A stretch of DNA of 64,000 nucleotides from Megasphaera sp. UBA5897. Lineage in GTDB: Bacteria > Bacillota > Negativicutes > Veillonellales > Megasphaeraceae. Below the pieces are notes generated by a model, which searched no databases, was not told the DNA's origin, and saw only the letters and a list, made by a program, of their open reading frames with translations. Location of the stretch: NCBI GenBank assembly GCA_002431345.1, contig DJEN01000093.1:1-64000 (forward strand), given 5' to 3'. The stretch's first letter is position 1. Every line of letters starts with the position of its first letter. This document shows, piece by piece, positions 1 to 10,058 of the stretch. The translations under genes were made by a program, and so were the position numbers.

Positions 1-354
1 TGGGCCGTGTCTCAGTCCCAATGTGGCCGTTCATCCTCTCAGACCGGCTACTGATCATCGCCTTGGTGGGCCGTTACCCCTCCAACCAGCTAATCAGACG
101 CAAGCCCCTCCTTCAGCGAAAGCCCCGAAAGGCCTCCCTTTCTTCCCATTGTCATGCGGCAACAAGAACGTATTCGGTATTAGCAGCCGTTTCCAGCTGT
201 TGTCCCCATCTGAAGGGCAGGTTGCTTACGCGTTACTCACCCGTTTGCCACTCGAGTTCATAAGAAGCAAGCTTCTCATGTCCTCTCGTTCGACTTGCAT
301 GTGTTAAGCACGCCGCCAGCGTTCGTCCTGAGCCAGGATCAAACTCTCCATGAT
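1..354 (-). rRNA. 16S ribosomal RNA, 5' part (runs off the window edge)
   Basis: The reverse complement contains the universal 27F site (AGAGTTTGATCCTGGCTCAG, about 328-347) and ends at the conserved region near E. coli position 330, so only the first ~350 nt are present. The variable V1/V2 regions read like Megasphaera from memory, which supports assignment to the Veillonellaceae. The 5' end is placed about 7 nt upstream of the 27F site. The gene lies downstream of gyrA on the same strand. Confidence 0.97.
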
Positions 355-570
355 ATGTGAAGAGCCCTTTGGCTCAAATTATTGTTTTTGGTGTTTGAAT
401 ATTCTTCAAACGTTTGAATTGATTGACGTCTGTTTCTTTGGTAATCCAAAGAAACGACCTCGCACTACCGAGTCAAGCTCGGTATAAGCGAGTCACTCAT
501 GTTTGCGCGTCACCTTACGGTTCCTTCAAACATGATTCTCTGCTTATCTGGCGTTCATTCGATTCTTACA

Positions 571-590
571 TTGTTCAGTTTTCAAAGGTC
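571..590 (-). promoter_or_regulatory. rRNA leader boxA-like antitermination site
   Basis: The minus strand reads GACCTTTGAAAACTGAACAA, the motif commonly found in Firmicute rRNA leaders upstream of 16S and 23S. It lies between the proximal rRNA promoter and the 16S start. Function as an antitermination site is inferred from position and similarity. Confidence 0.7.
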
Positions 591-615
591 ATCGCCGTCT
601 TGCGACGACTTGTTT

Positions 616-644
616 ATTTTAACAGACTCATTCGAGTTTGTCAA
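616..644 (-). promoter_or_regulatory. rRNA operon proximal promoter
   Basis: Minus strand TTGACA (639-644), a 17-nt spacer and TAAAAT (616-621). It is the nearer of two consensus-like promoters upstream of the 16S gene. Confidence 0.85.
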
Positions 645-745
645 GAACTTTTTTACATCCTTTTTTGTCAGAATGTTTCGTCATTTATAAAGCAAATACA
701 GCATTCATTCGCTGCATCATCGCTTCATTTCCTGACGACTTGCTT

Positions 746-774
746 AGTATATCGCAACGCGCGTAAAATGTCAA
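746..774 (-). promoter_or_regulatory. rRNA operon distal promoter
   Basis: Minus strand TTGACA (769-774), a 17-nt spacer and TATACT (746-751). With the proximal promoter it forms the tandem arrangement typical of rRNA operons. The rest of 355-920 holds no credible gene. Confidence 0.85.
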
Positions 775-921
775 GTAATTTATTTGAAAAAAATATTGCA
801 AAGCCAAAACAATCGTTTAACCTTTGATCTGTTTTACAAAAAGGCATTGCAATTCTTCAAATTATCTTTGTGTTATCTTTCCATTGATGCACGCATTGCA
901 TGAGCTGCAATCTGGATGTAC

Positions 922-960
922 AAAAAAAAAGAAGAGAAAGCCAATCACGGCTCTCTCTTC
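922..960 (-). terminator. Terminator after gyrA
   Basis: Minus strand hairpin with arms at 949-960 and 931-942 (GAAGAGAGAGCC / GGCTTTCTCTTC) followed by a run of nine T (922-930). It ends gyrA transcription before the rRNA promoters. Confidence 0.9.
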
Positions 961-980
961 ATCTTTGTATGTAATGCTCT

Positions 981-3452
981 TTACTTTTTAAACAAGCTGT
1001 CTTGTGCAGCTTCTTCGTCGCCTTCAATAGTTATGGTATCTAATGCGGCTACTTTGTCATCGCCTTCCAGTTTTTGGATCTTGACGCCAGAAGTGTTTCT
1101 GCCTTTCTTGATGCCAATACTTTCAATATCCGTACGAATTACAATGCCGTTCGTCGTGATAACCATTAATTCCTGATTTTCATGTACGACTTCTACGCCT
1201 ACAATATCACCGGTTTTCGGTGTAATCTTAAAGTTCTTTACCCCTTTGCCGCCGCGGAGCTGAATCTTATAGGCATCCATATTGTTTCGTTTGCCAAAGC
1301 CTTCTTCACTGACCGTCAGTACCTGGCAGTCCGGTTCCAACACATCGGCACCGATAACACTGTCGCCGTCTGCCAAAGAAATACCGCGAACACCGCGCGT
1401 ATTTCGTCCCATAGGACGTACATCATTTTCATTAAAGCAAATAGCCATGCCTAATTTAGTTGCCAAAATGATACGCTGGTCCCCTTTAGTCAGACGAACC
1501 TTAGCCAAATGGTCGCCTTCTACTAAAGAAATAGCAATTAAGCCGTTGCGGCGAACATTTTTAAATTCACTGAGTTCCGTCTTCTTTACTAACCCTTTTT
1601 CTGTTGCCATAAACAGATTCATCGACGGATCTACTTGATCAAGGTCAATCAGCGCATTTACTTTTTCGCCTTTAGCCAATGGCAGGATATTAATCGTAGC
1701 TATACCCTTGGAGTTGCGGCTGTTTGCTTCGGGAATTTCATATGCTTTCAACCGGTATACACGGCCCAAATTCGTAAAGAATAATACCGTATTCAGTGCC
1801 GAAGTATACAGCAGATGATTAACTGCATCTTCATCTTTAGTTCCCATGCCCTTGATGCCGCGGCCGCCTTTATTCTGCGTATGATATACGTTGGCATTAA
1901 TCCGTTTGACATAGCCGCGCCGTGTCAGCGTCAAAACCATCCGTTCATTAGGAATCATGTCTTCAATCGCAAAATCAGCCGCATCCGCAACAATTTGTGT
2001 CCGGCGTTCATCAGCAAATTTCTTTTTCGCATCCAAAAGTTCTGTTTTTACGATTTCCATCACTTTGTGTTCATCGGCCAATACACTGCGCAAATATGCA
2101 ATGCGTTCTTCCAGGTCTTTGTATTCTTGTTCAATTTTTTCACGTTCCAAACCCGTCAGGCGGCGCAGACGCATATCCAAAATAGCCGTTGCCTGTTTGT
2201 CGCTCAAGCCAAATCGGCTCATTAAAGCCTGTTTAGCAGCTTCATCCGTCGCAGATTCGCGAATAGTCTTGATGACTTCATCAATATGGTCTAATGCAAT
2301 CAGCAAGCCTTCCAAAATATGGGCACGTGCCAGGGCTTTATCCAATTCAAACTTGCTGCGTCGTGTAATAACGCTCTTTTGATGATCCAGATAATAATGA
2401 AGTACTTCTTTTAATGTCAAAACACGCGGATGACCATCGACAAGAGCCAGCATAATGACGCCAAACGTTTCCTGCAGCTGCGTGTGTTTATAGAGCTTGT
2501 TCAACACAATATCCGGATTGACGTCAGCACGCAGTTCAACTACAATACGCAGCCCCTTGCGGTCTGATTCATCACGAAGTGCCGTAATGCCGTCAATTTC
2601 ACGGTTTCTCGACAATTCCGCAATCGATTCGATGACGCGGGCCTTATTGACCTGATAAGGAATTTCTGTGACGACTATGCGGTTTTTTCCTTTGTTCATC
2701 GGTTCAATCGTTGCGCAGGAACGCATTTTAATGCTGCCCCGGCCTGTAGAATATGCTTTGAGGATACCGTCACGTCCCATAATTTTGGCGCCTGTCGGAA
2801 AATCCGGGCCTTTAATTTTCGTCATGATTTCTTCCAGACTTGCTTCCGGATTATCAATTAACAGAACGCATCCGTCAATGACTTCGCCAAGATTATGCGG
2901 CGGAATATTGGTAGCCATGCCGACAGCAATACCGGCAGAGCCGTTGACCAATAAGTTTGGAATCTTAGACGGCAACACGACCGGTTCCTGCAGTGAACCG
3001 TCATAGTTAGGCATAAAATCAACGGTATCTTTGTCTATATCTTCCAGCATTTCTCCCGTGATTTTGGCCATGCGCACTTCGGTGTAACGCATAGCTGCCG
3101 CAGAGTCACCGTCGACAGAGCCAAAGTTGCCGTGACCGTCAACCAGAGGATACCGCGTGGAGAAATCCTGAGCCAGGCGGACTGTTGCATCATATACAGA
3201 GCTGTCACCATGAGGATGATATTTACCTAATACTTCCCCAACGATACGCGCTGACTTTTTATACGGTTTATTCGGTGTCATGCCTGCTTCATGCATAGCA
3301 TACAAAATACGGCGATGTACTGGCTTCAGTCCATCACGCACATCCGGCAAGGCGCGGGTAATGATAACGCTCATCGCATAGTCAATATACGACGTCTGCA
3401 TTTCATTTTCCAGGCAGACCGGTAATATTTTATCTACTTGTTGTTCGTCCAC
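981..3452 (-). CDS. gyrA: DNA gyrase subunit A
   Basis: Catalytic subunit of gyrase, which cuts and reseals both DNA strands to introduce negative supercoils with GyrB. The 823-aa product has the usual N-terminal breakage-reunion domain with catalytic Tyr at about residue 123 (AMRYTE) and the C-terminal beta-propeller repeats. The quinolone-resistance region reads GDSSVYD, with Ser84 and Asp88 at the E. coli 83 and 87 positions, so no classical resistance change is present. The start is a GTG five nt after GAGGTG. An extended -10 (TGCTATAAT on the minus strand, ATTATA at 3521-3526) lies upstream. gyrB is not adjacent; the neighbour is an M20 peptidase. Confidence 0.97.
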   Translation of the reverse strand: MDEQQVDKILPVCLENEMQTSYIDYAMSVIITRALPDVRDGLKPVHRRILYAMHEAGMTPNKPYKKSARIVGEVLGKYHPHGDSSVYDATVRLAQDFSTRYPLVDGHGNFGSVDGDSAAAMRYTEVRMAKITGEMLEDIDKDTVDFMPNYDGSLQEPVVLPSKIPNLLVNGSAGIAVGMATNIPPHNLGEVIDGCVLLIDNPEASLEEIMTKIKGPDFPTGAKIMGRDGILKAYSTGRGSIKMRSCATIEPMNKGKNRIVVTEIPYQVNKARVIESIAELSRNREIDGITALRDESDRKGLRIVVELRADVNPDIVLNKLYKHTQLQETFGVIMLALVDGHPRVLTLKEVLHYYLDHQKSVITRRSKFELDKALARAHILEGLLIALDHIDEVIKTIRESATDEAAKQALMSRFGLSDKQATAILDMRLRRLTGLEREKIEQEYKDLEERIAYLRSVLADEHKVMEIVKTELLDAKKKFADERRTQIVADAADFAIEDMIPNERMVLTLTRRGYVKRINANVYHTQNKGGRGIKGMGTKDEDAVNHLLYTSALNTVLFFTNLGRVYRLKAYEIPEANSRNSKGIATINILPLAKGEKVNALIDLDQVDPSMNLFMATEKGLVKKTELSEFKNVRRNGLIAISLVEGDHLAKVRLTKGDQRIILATKLGMAICFNENDVRPMGRNTRGVRGISLADGDSVIGADVLEPDCQVLTVSEEGFGKRNNMDAYKIQLRGGKGVKNFKITPKTGDIVGVEVVHENQELMVITTNGIVIRTDIESIGIKKGRNTSGVKIQKLEGDDKVAALDTITIEGDEEAAQDSLFKK

Positions 3453-3516
3453 AATTTCACCTCATATAAAAATTAAAAAACGACGCCCTTATATAGATAT
3501 ATATGAGCGCATACAC

Positions 3517-3529
3517 GTATATTATAGCA
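3517..3529 (-). promoter_or_regulatory. gyrA promoter, extended -10
   Basis: The minus strand carries TGC-TATAAT (TATAAT at 3521-3526) about 70 nt before the gyrA start. No good -35 at 16-18 nt spacing is seen, so it is called as an extended -10 promoter. Confidence 0.5.
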
Positions 3530-3575
3530 AATTTTCGCCTTTTTTGATAGTTTTAGAGGAAAAATGCATGCGCCA

Positions 3576-4733
3576 TTACTGTCGATTGATAATGCAGGCC
3601 GCCAATATCTTAGCTCTTTCAAACAATGACGCTGTATCAGCATATTCACGAGGAGTATGGTTATATGCGCCCTTGACGCCCATGGCGCATACCGTCGGTA
3701 CGCCGGCCAATACCGTATATGCTGAATCCGAACCGCCGCCAACCATCATGGCGTGCGGCTTGGGAAGGCCCATTTCCTTATACGTTTTCTTGACTGTTTC
3801 AAAAAGCTGTTCCGTTGCTTCAGTTCGCTTCATCGGCGCAAAACCTGCCACCTTCTGCAAGGTTGTCTTCGTATCCGGGACATATTGCTTTGTCGCAATT
3901 TGCTGCAGCGTTTGCTGAATATCTTCTATATATTCCGGCTGTAAATACCGTACATCAATCTGAATTGAAGCCGCATCCGGCACGGCATTGACGACCGTAC
4001 CGCCTTGAATCAAGCCCACGTTGAATGTTGTTCCCTTTTTCCAATCCGCTGCGTTTTGAATGTCAATGACCTTATGCGCGATTTCCAAGATAGCACTGCG
4101 TCCGCCTTTGGGGTTATTGCCGGCATGTGCACCGACTCCCTGCACACGCATCGTATACACGGCACTGCCTTTGCGCTGCACGACCAGCCCATTGTCCAAA
4201 AATCCGGTTTCACAATTAAACGCCGCTGCAGCTCCCTTGGCTTCTGCCTGTATGCAGGCAGCGGCGTTGGACTGCTGATGCGCCATTTCTTCGTCACCAG
4301 CCAAAATCCATTTAATCGGCCGTGTTTGATAGCCTGCCGCCTGCAGTGCTTTGACTGCGTACAGCGCAATGACCAAACCGCCTTTCATATCCAAGACACC
4401 TGGTCCGTAAGCTTTGCCGTCTTGAATTGTAAATGGTCTTTCATGTATCGTGCCATTCGGAAATACCGTATCCATATGGCCAAGCAGCAAAATAGGCGCA
4501 CGGTCCGCTTCTCCCCAAGAAGAAACGACCATGTTGCCGGCATGCGGCATTTCTATGACCCGCGTTTGGGCTCCTAAACAATCCAACTGGGACTTTACTT
4601 TTTGCGCGACGGCATCTACACCTGCTTTATACTGTGAGCCGCTTTCTATCTGAACCAGCTCCCGCCACAAGGCCAGTATTTCCTTCTGATGGGTATCTAT
4701 AAACTGCCATGCTGCTTTTTTCATTGTCTCCAT
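3576..4733 (-). CDS. M20 family metallopeptidase (CPG2-like)
   Basis: Probable zinc-dependent cytoplasmic exopeptidase or N-acyl amino acid hydrolase. The 385-aa protein has the family metal sites in order: HMDTVF, then GPGVLDMKGG, then GDEEMAH with the catalytic Glu pair, and a C-terminal NHTPREY. Length is normal for carboxypeptidase G2/ArgE-type enzymes. It shares many segments with the M20 protein at 28360-29538, so the two are paralogues. The first ATG is used, nine nt after GGAG. The substrate cannot be read from the sequence. Confidence 0.88.
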   Translation of the reverse strand: METMKKAAWQFIDTHQKEILALWRELVQIESGSQYKAGVDAVAQKVKSQLDCLGAQTRVIEMPHAGNMVVSSWGEADRAPILLLGHMDTVFPNGTIHERPFTIQDGKAYGPGVLDMKGGLVIALYAVKALQAAGYQTRPIKWILAGDEEMAHQQSNAAACIQAEAKGAAAAFNCETGFLDNGLVVQRKGSAVYTMRVQGVGAHAGNNPKGGRSAILEIAHKVIDIQNAADWKKGTTFNVGLIQGGTVVNAVPDAASIQIDVRYLQPEYIEDIQQTLQQIATKQYVPDTKTTLQKVAGFAPMKRTEATEQLFETVKKTYKEMGLPKPHAMMVGGGSDSAYTVLAGVPTVCAMGVKGAYNHTPREYADTASLFERAKILAACIINRQ

Positions 4734-4850
4734 GACCTGTCTCTCCTTTGCAGTGCATTTTTATATACTCTGTATTGTATGACCAATCTTAAAAAATGAC
4801 AATGGCTGCCTGATTTACATAGCTGCAAACTATCAGTAGCCGCTACACGT

Positions 4851-4892
4851 AAAAAAGGAGCTGCCGCTGTATCTTCGCGGCAGCCCCTTTTT
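4851..4892 (-). terminator. Terminator after the EF-G-like gene
   Basis: Minus strand hairpin GGGGCTGCCGC / GCGGCAGCTCC followed by TTTTTT, immediately after the stop of the EF-G-like gene. Confidence 0.9.
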
Positions 4893-4907
4893 GTGAGGAG
4901 GGATTAT

Positions 4908-6983
4908 TTATTCTTTTTTCGCTTCCTGTTTTTTGGCAATAATATCATCCTGCAGTTTCTTCGGCACTTCTTCATAATCAAAGAAAGTCATGTTAAACGT
5001 ACCTTTGCCCTGCGTCATAGAACGAAGGACGGTGACATAGCCTTTCATTTCGGCTAACGGAACCTGCGCTTTGACGACAATAATGCCTTTACGGTTACGG
5101 TGATGTTCCATACCCAAAATACGGCCGCGGCGTCCGCTGAAATCACCCATTACATCACCCATATATTCTTCAGGAACTACTACATCGACACTGTAAATCG
5201 GTTCCAGCAATACGGGTTTGGCTTCCGGCACGCCTTTTTTCAACGCTAAAGCTGCGGCTACTTTAAATGCCATTTCAGACGAATCGACGGAGTGATATGA
5301 GCCGTCTTTCAAGGTAACTTTTACATGAATCATCGGATATCCTGCCAGCAGGCCTTTTTCCAACGTTTCTTTAACCCCTTTTTCAACAGCCGGAATATAC
5401 TGCCGCGGTACGGCACCGCCAAAAATCGCATCGACAAATTCAAAGTCTTCGCCATTCTGCAGCGGTTCAATATCCAATATAACATGACCATACTGCCCAT
5501 GCCCGCCGCTTTGCTTTTTATGTTTGCCTTCTGCTGTGGCTTTGCCTTTAATCGTTTCACGATAGGGAATATAGACATCCTGCAATACAGCTTTAATACC
5601 GTATTTACGTTCCATTTTATTCATGATGTGATCTAGATGAACATCACCCATGCAGTGAACAATAAGCTGTTTGCCTTCTACGCTCTTTTCTACTTGGCAG
5701 GTCGGATCTTCTTCGCTGATGCGCAGCAACGCATTCATCAGTTTTTCTTCGTCGCCTTTCTTTTCCGGTACCATAGCTACTGTATGCAGCGGATTGGGGA
5801 AACGAATCGGATCGTAAACAATGGGGAAATCCGGTACTGCAAAGGTATCGCCGGTTCGTGCCTGCTGCAGTTTCGGCAATACGACAATATCACCGGCCAC
5901 GGCTTTTGTAACAGGCACCTGTTCTTTCCCGACCAGCGTCAGCAGCTTGCCCAATTTTTCTTCTTTATCCTGGCTGACATTATACAGCTTGTCGCCTTCC
6001 TTCAATTCACCGGAGAAGACACGGACATAGCTAAGCTTGCCGGCAAAGGGATCAATAAGCGTTTTGAAAACAAAGCCGGTAAACGGTTTGTTCGGATATA
6101 CGACGACCGGTTCTCCTGATTTTTTGTCCGTTCCCATCATGACTTTCTGTGAAGCAGCCGGCATATACGTAATAATGCGGCGGAGCAGTTCAGCCGTACC
6201 GACATGATACGTAGCACTGCCGCACATAACCGGGCAGACGCGTCCTGTCAGCATCCCCTGGCGCAGCCCTTTGCGCAGTTCTTCGATAGTCAGTTCATCG
6301 CCGTCAAGATATTTTTCCAATAGTTCGTCGTCGCCTTCAGCAGCCGCTTCCATACACATTTCACGAACTTCACGGGCTTTGGCCATATATTCAGGCGGAA
6401 CCTTGATTTCTTCGCATTTGCCATCTTTCCATTCCCAAGCAATCATCTTGCAGACATCAATCATGCCGCGGAAATCTTTGCCTTCTCCAATCGGAATCTG
6501 CAGCGGCATAATGGATTTGCCGAATACATCGCGCATTTTTTTCAGGCAGTCGAAGAAATCTGCATGTTCTGCATCCATTTTGTTGATATACACCATGCGG
6601 GGCAGATTTAATTCCACGCCGTAGTCCCATGCTCGTTCCGTATCCATTTCCACGCCTGATTCCGCAGAAATGACAAGCAGAATCCCATCACTGGCACGAA
6701 GCGCCGCCCGCACTTCGCCGCAAAATTCGGAATACCCCGGCGTATCCAGGAAGTTGAGTTTATATCCTTCCCATTCGCACGGCGCGATTCCCAGCTGAAT
6801 CGTTACGTTTCGTTTGATTTCTTCCGGTTCATAATCCATGATATGCTTATTATCTTTGCCTACGCCAACAGCATCTACTGCGCCGCAGGCAAGGAGCAGC
6901 GATTCGACAACAGCCGTTTTGCCGGCGCCATCGTGCGAAAGTACTGCTACATTACGAATTTGCTCACTAGTATATTCTTTCAT
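4908..6983 (-). CDS. Elongation factor G-like GTPase (EF-G paralogue)
   Basis: A ribosomal translocase-like GTPase of 691 aa with EF-G domain architecture: GTPase domain, beta barrel, and domains III-V. The P-loop is SHDGAGKT (residues 16-23), then DTPGYSEF and NKMD. The P-loop and switch I (KRNVTIQ) differ from the canonical AHIDAGKTT and RGITI of housekeeping EF-G, and the gene is not next to rpsL/rpsG/tuf, so it is best called a paralogue of uncertain role. The start at 6983 follows AGGAGG; an upstream in-frame start at 7031 has no ribosome binding site. The Shine-Dalgarno lies inside a hairpin (see 6989-7040), suggesting translational control. Confidence 0.88.
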   Translation of the reverse strand: MKEYTSEQIRNVAVLSHDGAGKTAVVESLLLACGAVDAVGVGKDNKHIMDYEPEEIKRNVTIQLGIAPCEWEGYKLNFLDTPGYSEFCGEVRAALRASDGILLVISAESGVEMDTERAWDYGVELNLPRMVYINKMDAEHADFFDCLKKMRDVFGKSIMPLQIPIGEGKDFRGMIDVCKMIAWEWKDGKCEEIKVPPEYMAKAREVREMCMEAAAEGDDELLEKYLDGDELTIEELRKGLRQGMLTGRVCPVMCGSATYHVGTAELLRRIITYMPAASQKVMMGTDKKSGEPVVVYPNKPFTGFVFKTLIDPFAGKLSYVRVFSGELKEGDKLYNVSQDKEEKLGKLLTLVGKEQVPVTKAVAGDIVVLPKLQQARTGDTFAVPDFPIVYDPIRFPNPLHTVAMVPEKKGDEEKLMNALLRISEEDPTCQVEKSVEGKQLIVHCMGDVHLDHIMNKMERKYGIKAVLQDVYIPYRETIKGKATAEGKHKKQSGGHGQYGHVILDIEPLQNGEDFEFVDAIFGGAVPRQYIPAVEKGVKETLEKGLLAGYPMIHVKVTLKDGSYHSVDSSEMAFKVAAALALKKGVPEAKPVLLEPIYSVDVVVPEEYMGDVMGDFSGRRGRILGMEHHRNRKGIIVVKAQVPLAEMKGYVTVLRSMTQGKGTFNMTFFDYEEVPKKLQDDIIAKKQEAKKE

Positions 6984-6988
6984 AAATA

Positions 6989-7040
6989 AATCGCCTCCTA
7001 TACTCACGTTATTTATAAGATTCGTGACCAAGAGGCGATT
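6989..7040 (-). promoter_or_regulatory. Hairpin sequestering the EF-G-like gene's Shine-Dalgarno
   Basis: On the minus strand AATCGCCTC (7032-7040) pairs perfectly over 9 nt with GAGGCGATT (6989-6997), which overlaps the AGGAGGCG ribosome binding site of the next gene. The loop is about 34 nt. Sequestration is seen in the sequence; regulation is inferred. Confidence 0.55.
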
Positions 7041-7122
7041 CTCCTTTTTTTATTATGAGTTTTTTCTAAATCATCTATGAATTTTTCAAAATCAATATGA
7101 TTATCGTACAGATTCCGCTTTT

Positions 7123-8310
7123 TTATTTGGAAAGAGCCTTGCAGGCAAGCATCGTCATCAGTTCTACGCCAATAGGCAAACTGTCTTCATCTACAGCAAA
7201 ATGAGAGTTGTGCAGAGGATACATAGTCTGCCCCGGTTTGGTTGTTCCCAGCCAGTAAAAACCGCCGTCATAGGCCTGCAGATAGCCGGAGAAATCTTCT
7301 GCCGTCATCGCCGGTTCCTGAATCGGAGCCAGTGCCTGTCTGCCTAAGCATGCGGCAGCTGTGTCGGCAATAAACGCAGCCTGCTTGGCCGTGTTAACGA
7401 CAGCGGCATATCCTCGTTCATACTGCAGCTCGCTTGTCGTACCGTACATCAAATCCAGTCCCTTCAGCATATTGCCTAAGCTGGCTTCTACCATATCCTG
7501 CGCTTCTTTGTCATAAGTCCGGCAAGTGCCTTCCAATTCCACCGTGTCCGCCACAATATTATATCGCGTGCCGCCGCTGATACGGCCAAACGTAAGGACC
7601 GCTGGATACAGCGGATTAATTTGCCGGCTGATAATATCCTGCGCCGCTGTAATAAACTGTCCGGCTGCTACGACGGCATCAATTCCCTTATGAGGCATGG
7701 CAGCGTGGCTCGACTTGCCGTGAATTACGACGCGCACATGGTCTGATGCTGCCATCATTGGCCCGGCTTTGACGCCGATTTGGCCTGTCGGCAGGTTGGG
7801 CCATACGTGCAGTCCGTAAATCGCGTCAATACCATCCAAGACTCCGGATTGAACAATCGCTTTGGCACCGCCTTGGGGCGATTTTTCTTCTGCCGGCTGG
7901 CAGACAAACAACACCGTCCCTGCCAATTCATCTTTTATTTCACTGAGAACCCGCGCTGTCCCCAGCAAAATTGCCATATGCCCATCGTGGCCACAGGCAT
8001 GCATCACCCCCGGCTGTCGGGAAGCAAAAGGAAGTCCTGTTTCTTCAGCAATCGACAAGGCATCCATATCCGCCCGCAGCGCAATCGTCGGGCCGGGACG
8101 GCCGCCTGTCAATCTGCCAATGACAGCATGCGTGCCTGCTACATGTTCTTCTGTTTCTATGCCAAACTGCTGCAGCATCTGCGCCATGTAGGCTGCCGTT
8201 TTTGTTTCTTCATTGGATAATTCCGGATTTTCATGAATATGACGGCGCATACTGCAAATATCACCTGTATATTTTTGGACTAATGCTTTAACTGTACTGC
8301 AAGATACCAT
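7123..8310 (-). CDS. M20D amidohydrolase (hippurate/N-acyl amino acid hydrolase type)
   Basis: Metal-dependent amidohydrolase that would release amino acids from N-acyl or aminobenzoyl conjugates. The 395-aa product shows the M20D signature: RRHIHENPEL near the N-terminus (about residue 22), RADMDAL, HACGHDGH with the metal ligands, PAEE, and a late AMTAEDF. It could also act as an N-acetyldiaminopimelate deacetylase, but no dap genes are nearby. The start follows GGGGG at 8 nt. A minus-strand extended -10 (TGATATAAT, ATTATA at 8361-8366) is a plausible promoter. Confidence 0.88.
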   Translation of the reverse strand: MVSCSTVKALVQKYTGDICSMRRHIHENPELSNEETKTAAYMAQMLQQFGIETEEHVAGTHAVIGRLTGGRPGPTIALRADMDALSIAEETGLPFASRQPGVMHACGHDGHMAILLGTARVLSEIKDELAGTVLFVCQPAEEKSPQGGAKAIVQSGVLDGIDAIYGLHVWPNLPTGQIGVKAGPMMAASDHVRVVIHGKSSHAAMPHKGIDAVVAAGQFITAAQDIISRQINPLYPAVLTFGRISGGTRYNIVADTVELEGTCRTYDKEAQDMVEASLGNMLKGLDLMYGTTSELQYERGYAAVVNTAKQAAFIADTAAACLGRQALAPIQEPAMTAEDFSGYLQAYDGGFYWLGTTKPGQTMYPLHNSHFAVDEDSLPIGVELMTMLACKALSK

Positions 8311-8499
8311 ATGTTAATTCCCCCTTTTGACGCACCCTAACTTCTTTTAAAATATGCTTGATTATATCACACCCCACTTTAAATGCCTAGGCTTTCCGCT
8401 TCGTTTTCCTTCGCATCCGGCCTTGCTGTCCCCCTTTTATTTTTTGCCAAGAAAGCTTATAATTTAAGATGAAATCTCAATCACAAAGGGAGGATACTC

Positions 8500-9867
8500 A
8501 TGAAACCATTTGATATGGAACACAGTGCATGGGCCCGTTTTTCACCAGAAGAACGCGGCCAAATGGAAGCATACAGCGTAAACTACAGACATTTTTTGGA
8601 TACAGCCCGCACAGAACGCCTGGCCAATAAAGAAATTCTCCGCCAAGCCAAAGCCGCCGGCTTTAAGGCGTTGAGCGAATATACATCGCTGCAGCCGGGG
8701 GATAAAGTCTACTGGGATCAAAAAGGGAAATCCGTCATTTTAGCGGTAATTGGTTCCAAACCGATTGTTGAAGGCATGAAAATTGTCGGCTCGCATATTG
8801 ACTGCCCCCGCTTGGATTTGAAAGCTATGCCTGTCGTTGAAAAAAATAAAATTGTGTACTTCAAAACCCATTATTACGGCGGCCTCTTAAAATATCAGTG
8901 GGTCTGCATGCCGCTGTCCCTCATCGGCGTCGTCTTTACAGCAGACGGCCGTCAAATTGACGTGTCTATCGGCGAAGACCCGGAAGATCCTGTTTTTTAC
9001 ATCAATGACCTTTTGCCCCATCTCGGCAAAGACCAAGCTGCCAAAAAACTGTCCGAAGCAATTACGGGAGAAATGCTCATGCCTATCGTCGGCACAAACA
9101 GCACAGAAGAAAAAACCAAACCGACGATTCTTTCCCTTTTAAAAGACAAATACGGCATTGAAGAAGAAGACTTTGCCAGTGCAGAACTGGAAATCATTCC
9201 GGCACAAAAAAGCCGTGAAGTCGGTCTTGACCGCTCCATGCTCATGTCACACGGCCATGATGACCGCGTTTGCTCGTACGGCAATTTAGCAGCCATTCTC
9301 GCAGCGGCTCCCGGCGAAAAAACACAGGTAGCTCTTTTTGCCGATAAAGAAGAAATCGGTTCTGTTGGCAACACCGGCGTTCATTCTTCATATTTTCTCG
9401 ATTTTGCAGCAGAACTGTTAGCCCTGCAGGGTCACACTGAAGAACTGTACCTGCGCCGTATGCTCCGCAGCAGTGAAGTCTTGTCTGCTGATGTCTGCGC
9501 AGCTCTTGACCCCGTATTCGCCAGTGCGTATGAAGAAAACAACGCGGCCAAACTTGGCTACGGTATTTGCCTCTGCAAATACACTGGTGCCCGCGGCAAG
9601 TCAGGCAGCAACGATGCGAACGCAGAATTCTTAGCCAAAGTCCGTCAAATCTTCAACAGCAGCAATGTGCCTTGGCAAATCGGTGAACTTGGCAAAGTAG
9701 ACCAAGGCGGCGGCGGTACGATTGCGTATATTATGGCTGATTGGGGCTGTGATGTCGTCGATTGCGGCGTCGCTATGCTCAGCATGCACGCTCCGCTGGA
9801 ACTCGTAGCCAAAGCCGATGCCTATAGCGGCTACTTAGCGTATAAAGCATTCTTTGAAAGCAAATAA
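8500..9867 (+). CDS. M18 family aminopeptidase
   Basis: Zinc aminopeptidase of the aspartyl-aminopeptidase/ApeA type, removing N-terminal residues from peptides in the cytoplasm. The 455-aa protein carries the M18 metal and catalytic segments in order: SHIDCPRLDLK, YYGG, SHGHDDR and DKEEIGSVG. Length is typical. The ATG follows GGGAGG at 7 nt, and a TATAAT (8458-8463) upstream is a probable -10. The gene is transcribed away from the M20D gene, and both fit a peptide-degrading physiology. Confidence 0.9.
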   Translation: MKPFDMEHSAWARFSPEERGQMEAYSVNYRHFLDTARTERLANKEILRQAKAAGFKALSEYTSLQPGDKVYWDQKGKSVILAVIGSKPIVEGMKIVGSHIDCPRLDLKAMPVVEKNKIVYFKTHYYGGLLKYQWVCMPLSLIGVVFTADGRQIDVSIGEDPEDPVFYINDLLPHLGKDQAAKKLSEAITGEMLMPIVGTNSTEEKTKPTILSLLKDKYGIEEEDFASAELEIIPAQKSREVGLDRSMLMSHGHDDRVCSYGNLAAILAAAPGEKTQVALFADKEEIGSVGNTGVHSSYFLDFAAELLALQGHTEELYLRRMLRSSEVLSADVCAALDPVFASAYEENNAAKLGYGICLCKYTGARGKSGSNDANAEFLAKVRQIFNSSNVPWQIGELGKVDQGGGGTIAYIMADWGCDVVDCGVAMLSMHAPLELVAKADAYSGYLAYKAFFESK

Positions 9868-9892
9868 ATCGTGTAATATACACAAAATATAC

Positions 9893-9945
9893 ACAAAGGC
9901 TGCAGCAACACGAGATGTTTACATTCATGTTGCCGCAGCCTTTGT
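9893..9945. terminator. Probable bidirectional terminator between convergent genes
   Basis: Long inverted repeat with arms at 9893-9910 and 9928-9945 (ACAAAGGCTGC-GCAACA type, one mismatch) between the M18 gene and the convergent oxidoreductase. T-runs are weak on both sides, so termination is inferred from position. The remaining 9946-10058 shows nothing recognisable. Confidence 0.55.
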
Positions 9946-10058
9946 GCTATGCCGTTTTGCATACACCTTTGCAGCATGACGATTCATTTGCTGCAAACAA
10001 AAAACTGCAAACTTGTAGTGTATGCGTTTATCACAATGACGTCACAACATCCAATCCG

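Noticed and set aside
423..827. Plus-strand open frame in the rRNA leader
   Set aside because: It covers the rRNA promoters and boxA-like site on the other strand and has no ribosome binding site or recognisable domain.
6989..7056. Plus-strand terminator (hairpin followed by CTCCTTTTTTT)
   Set aside because: There is no plus-strand gene to terminate; the same pairing makes better sense as a minus-strand hairpin over the EF-G-like gene's Shine-Dalgarno.
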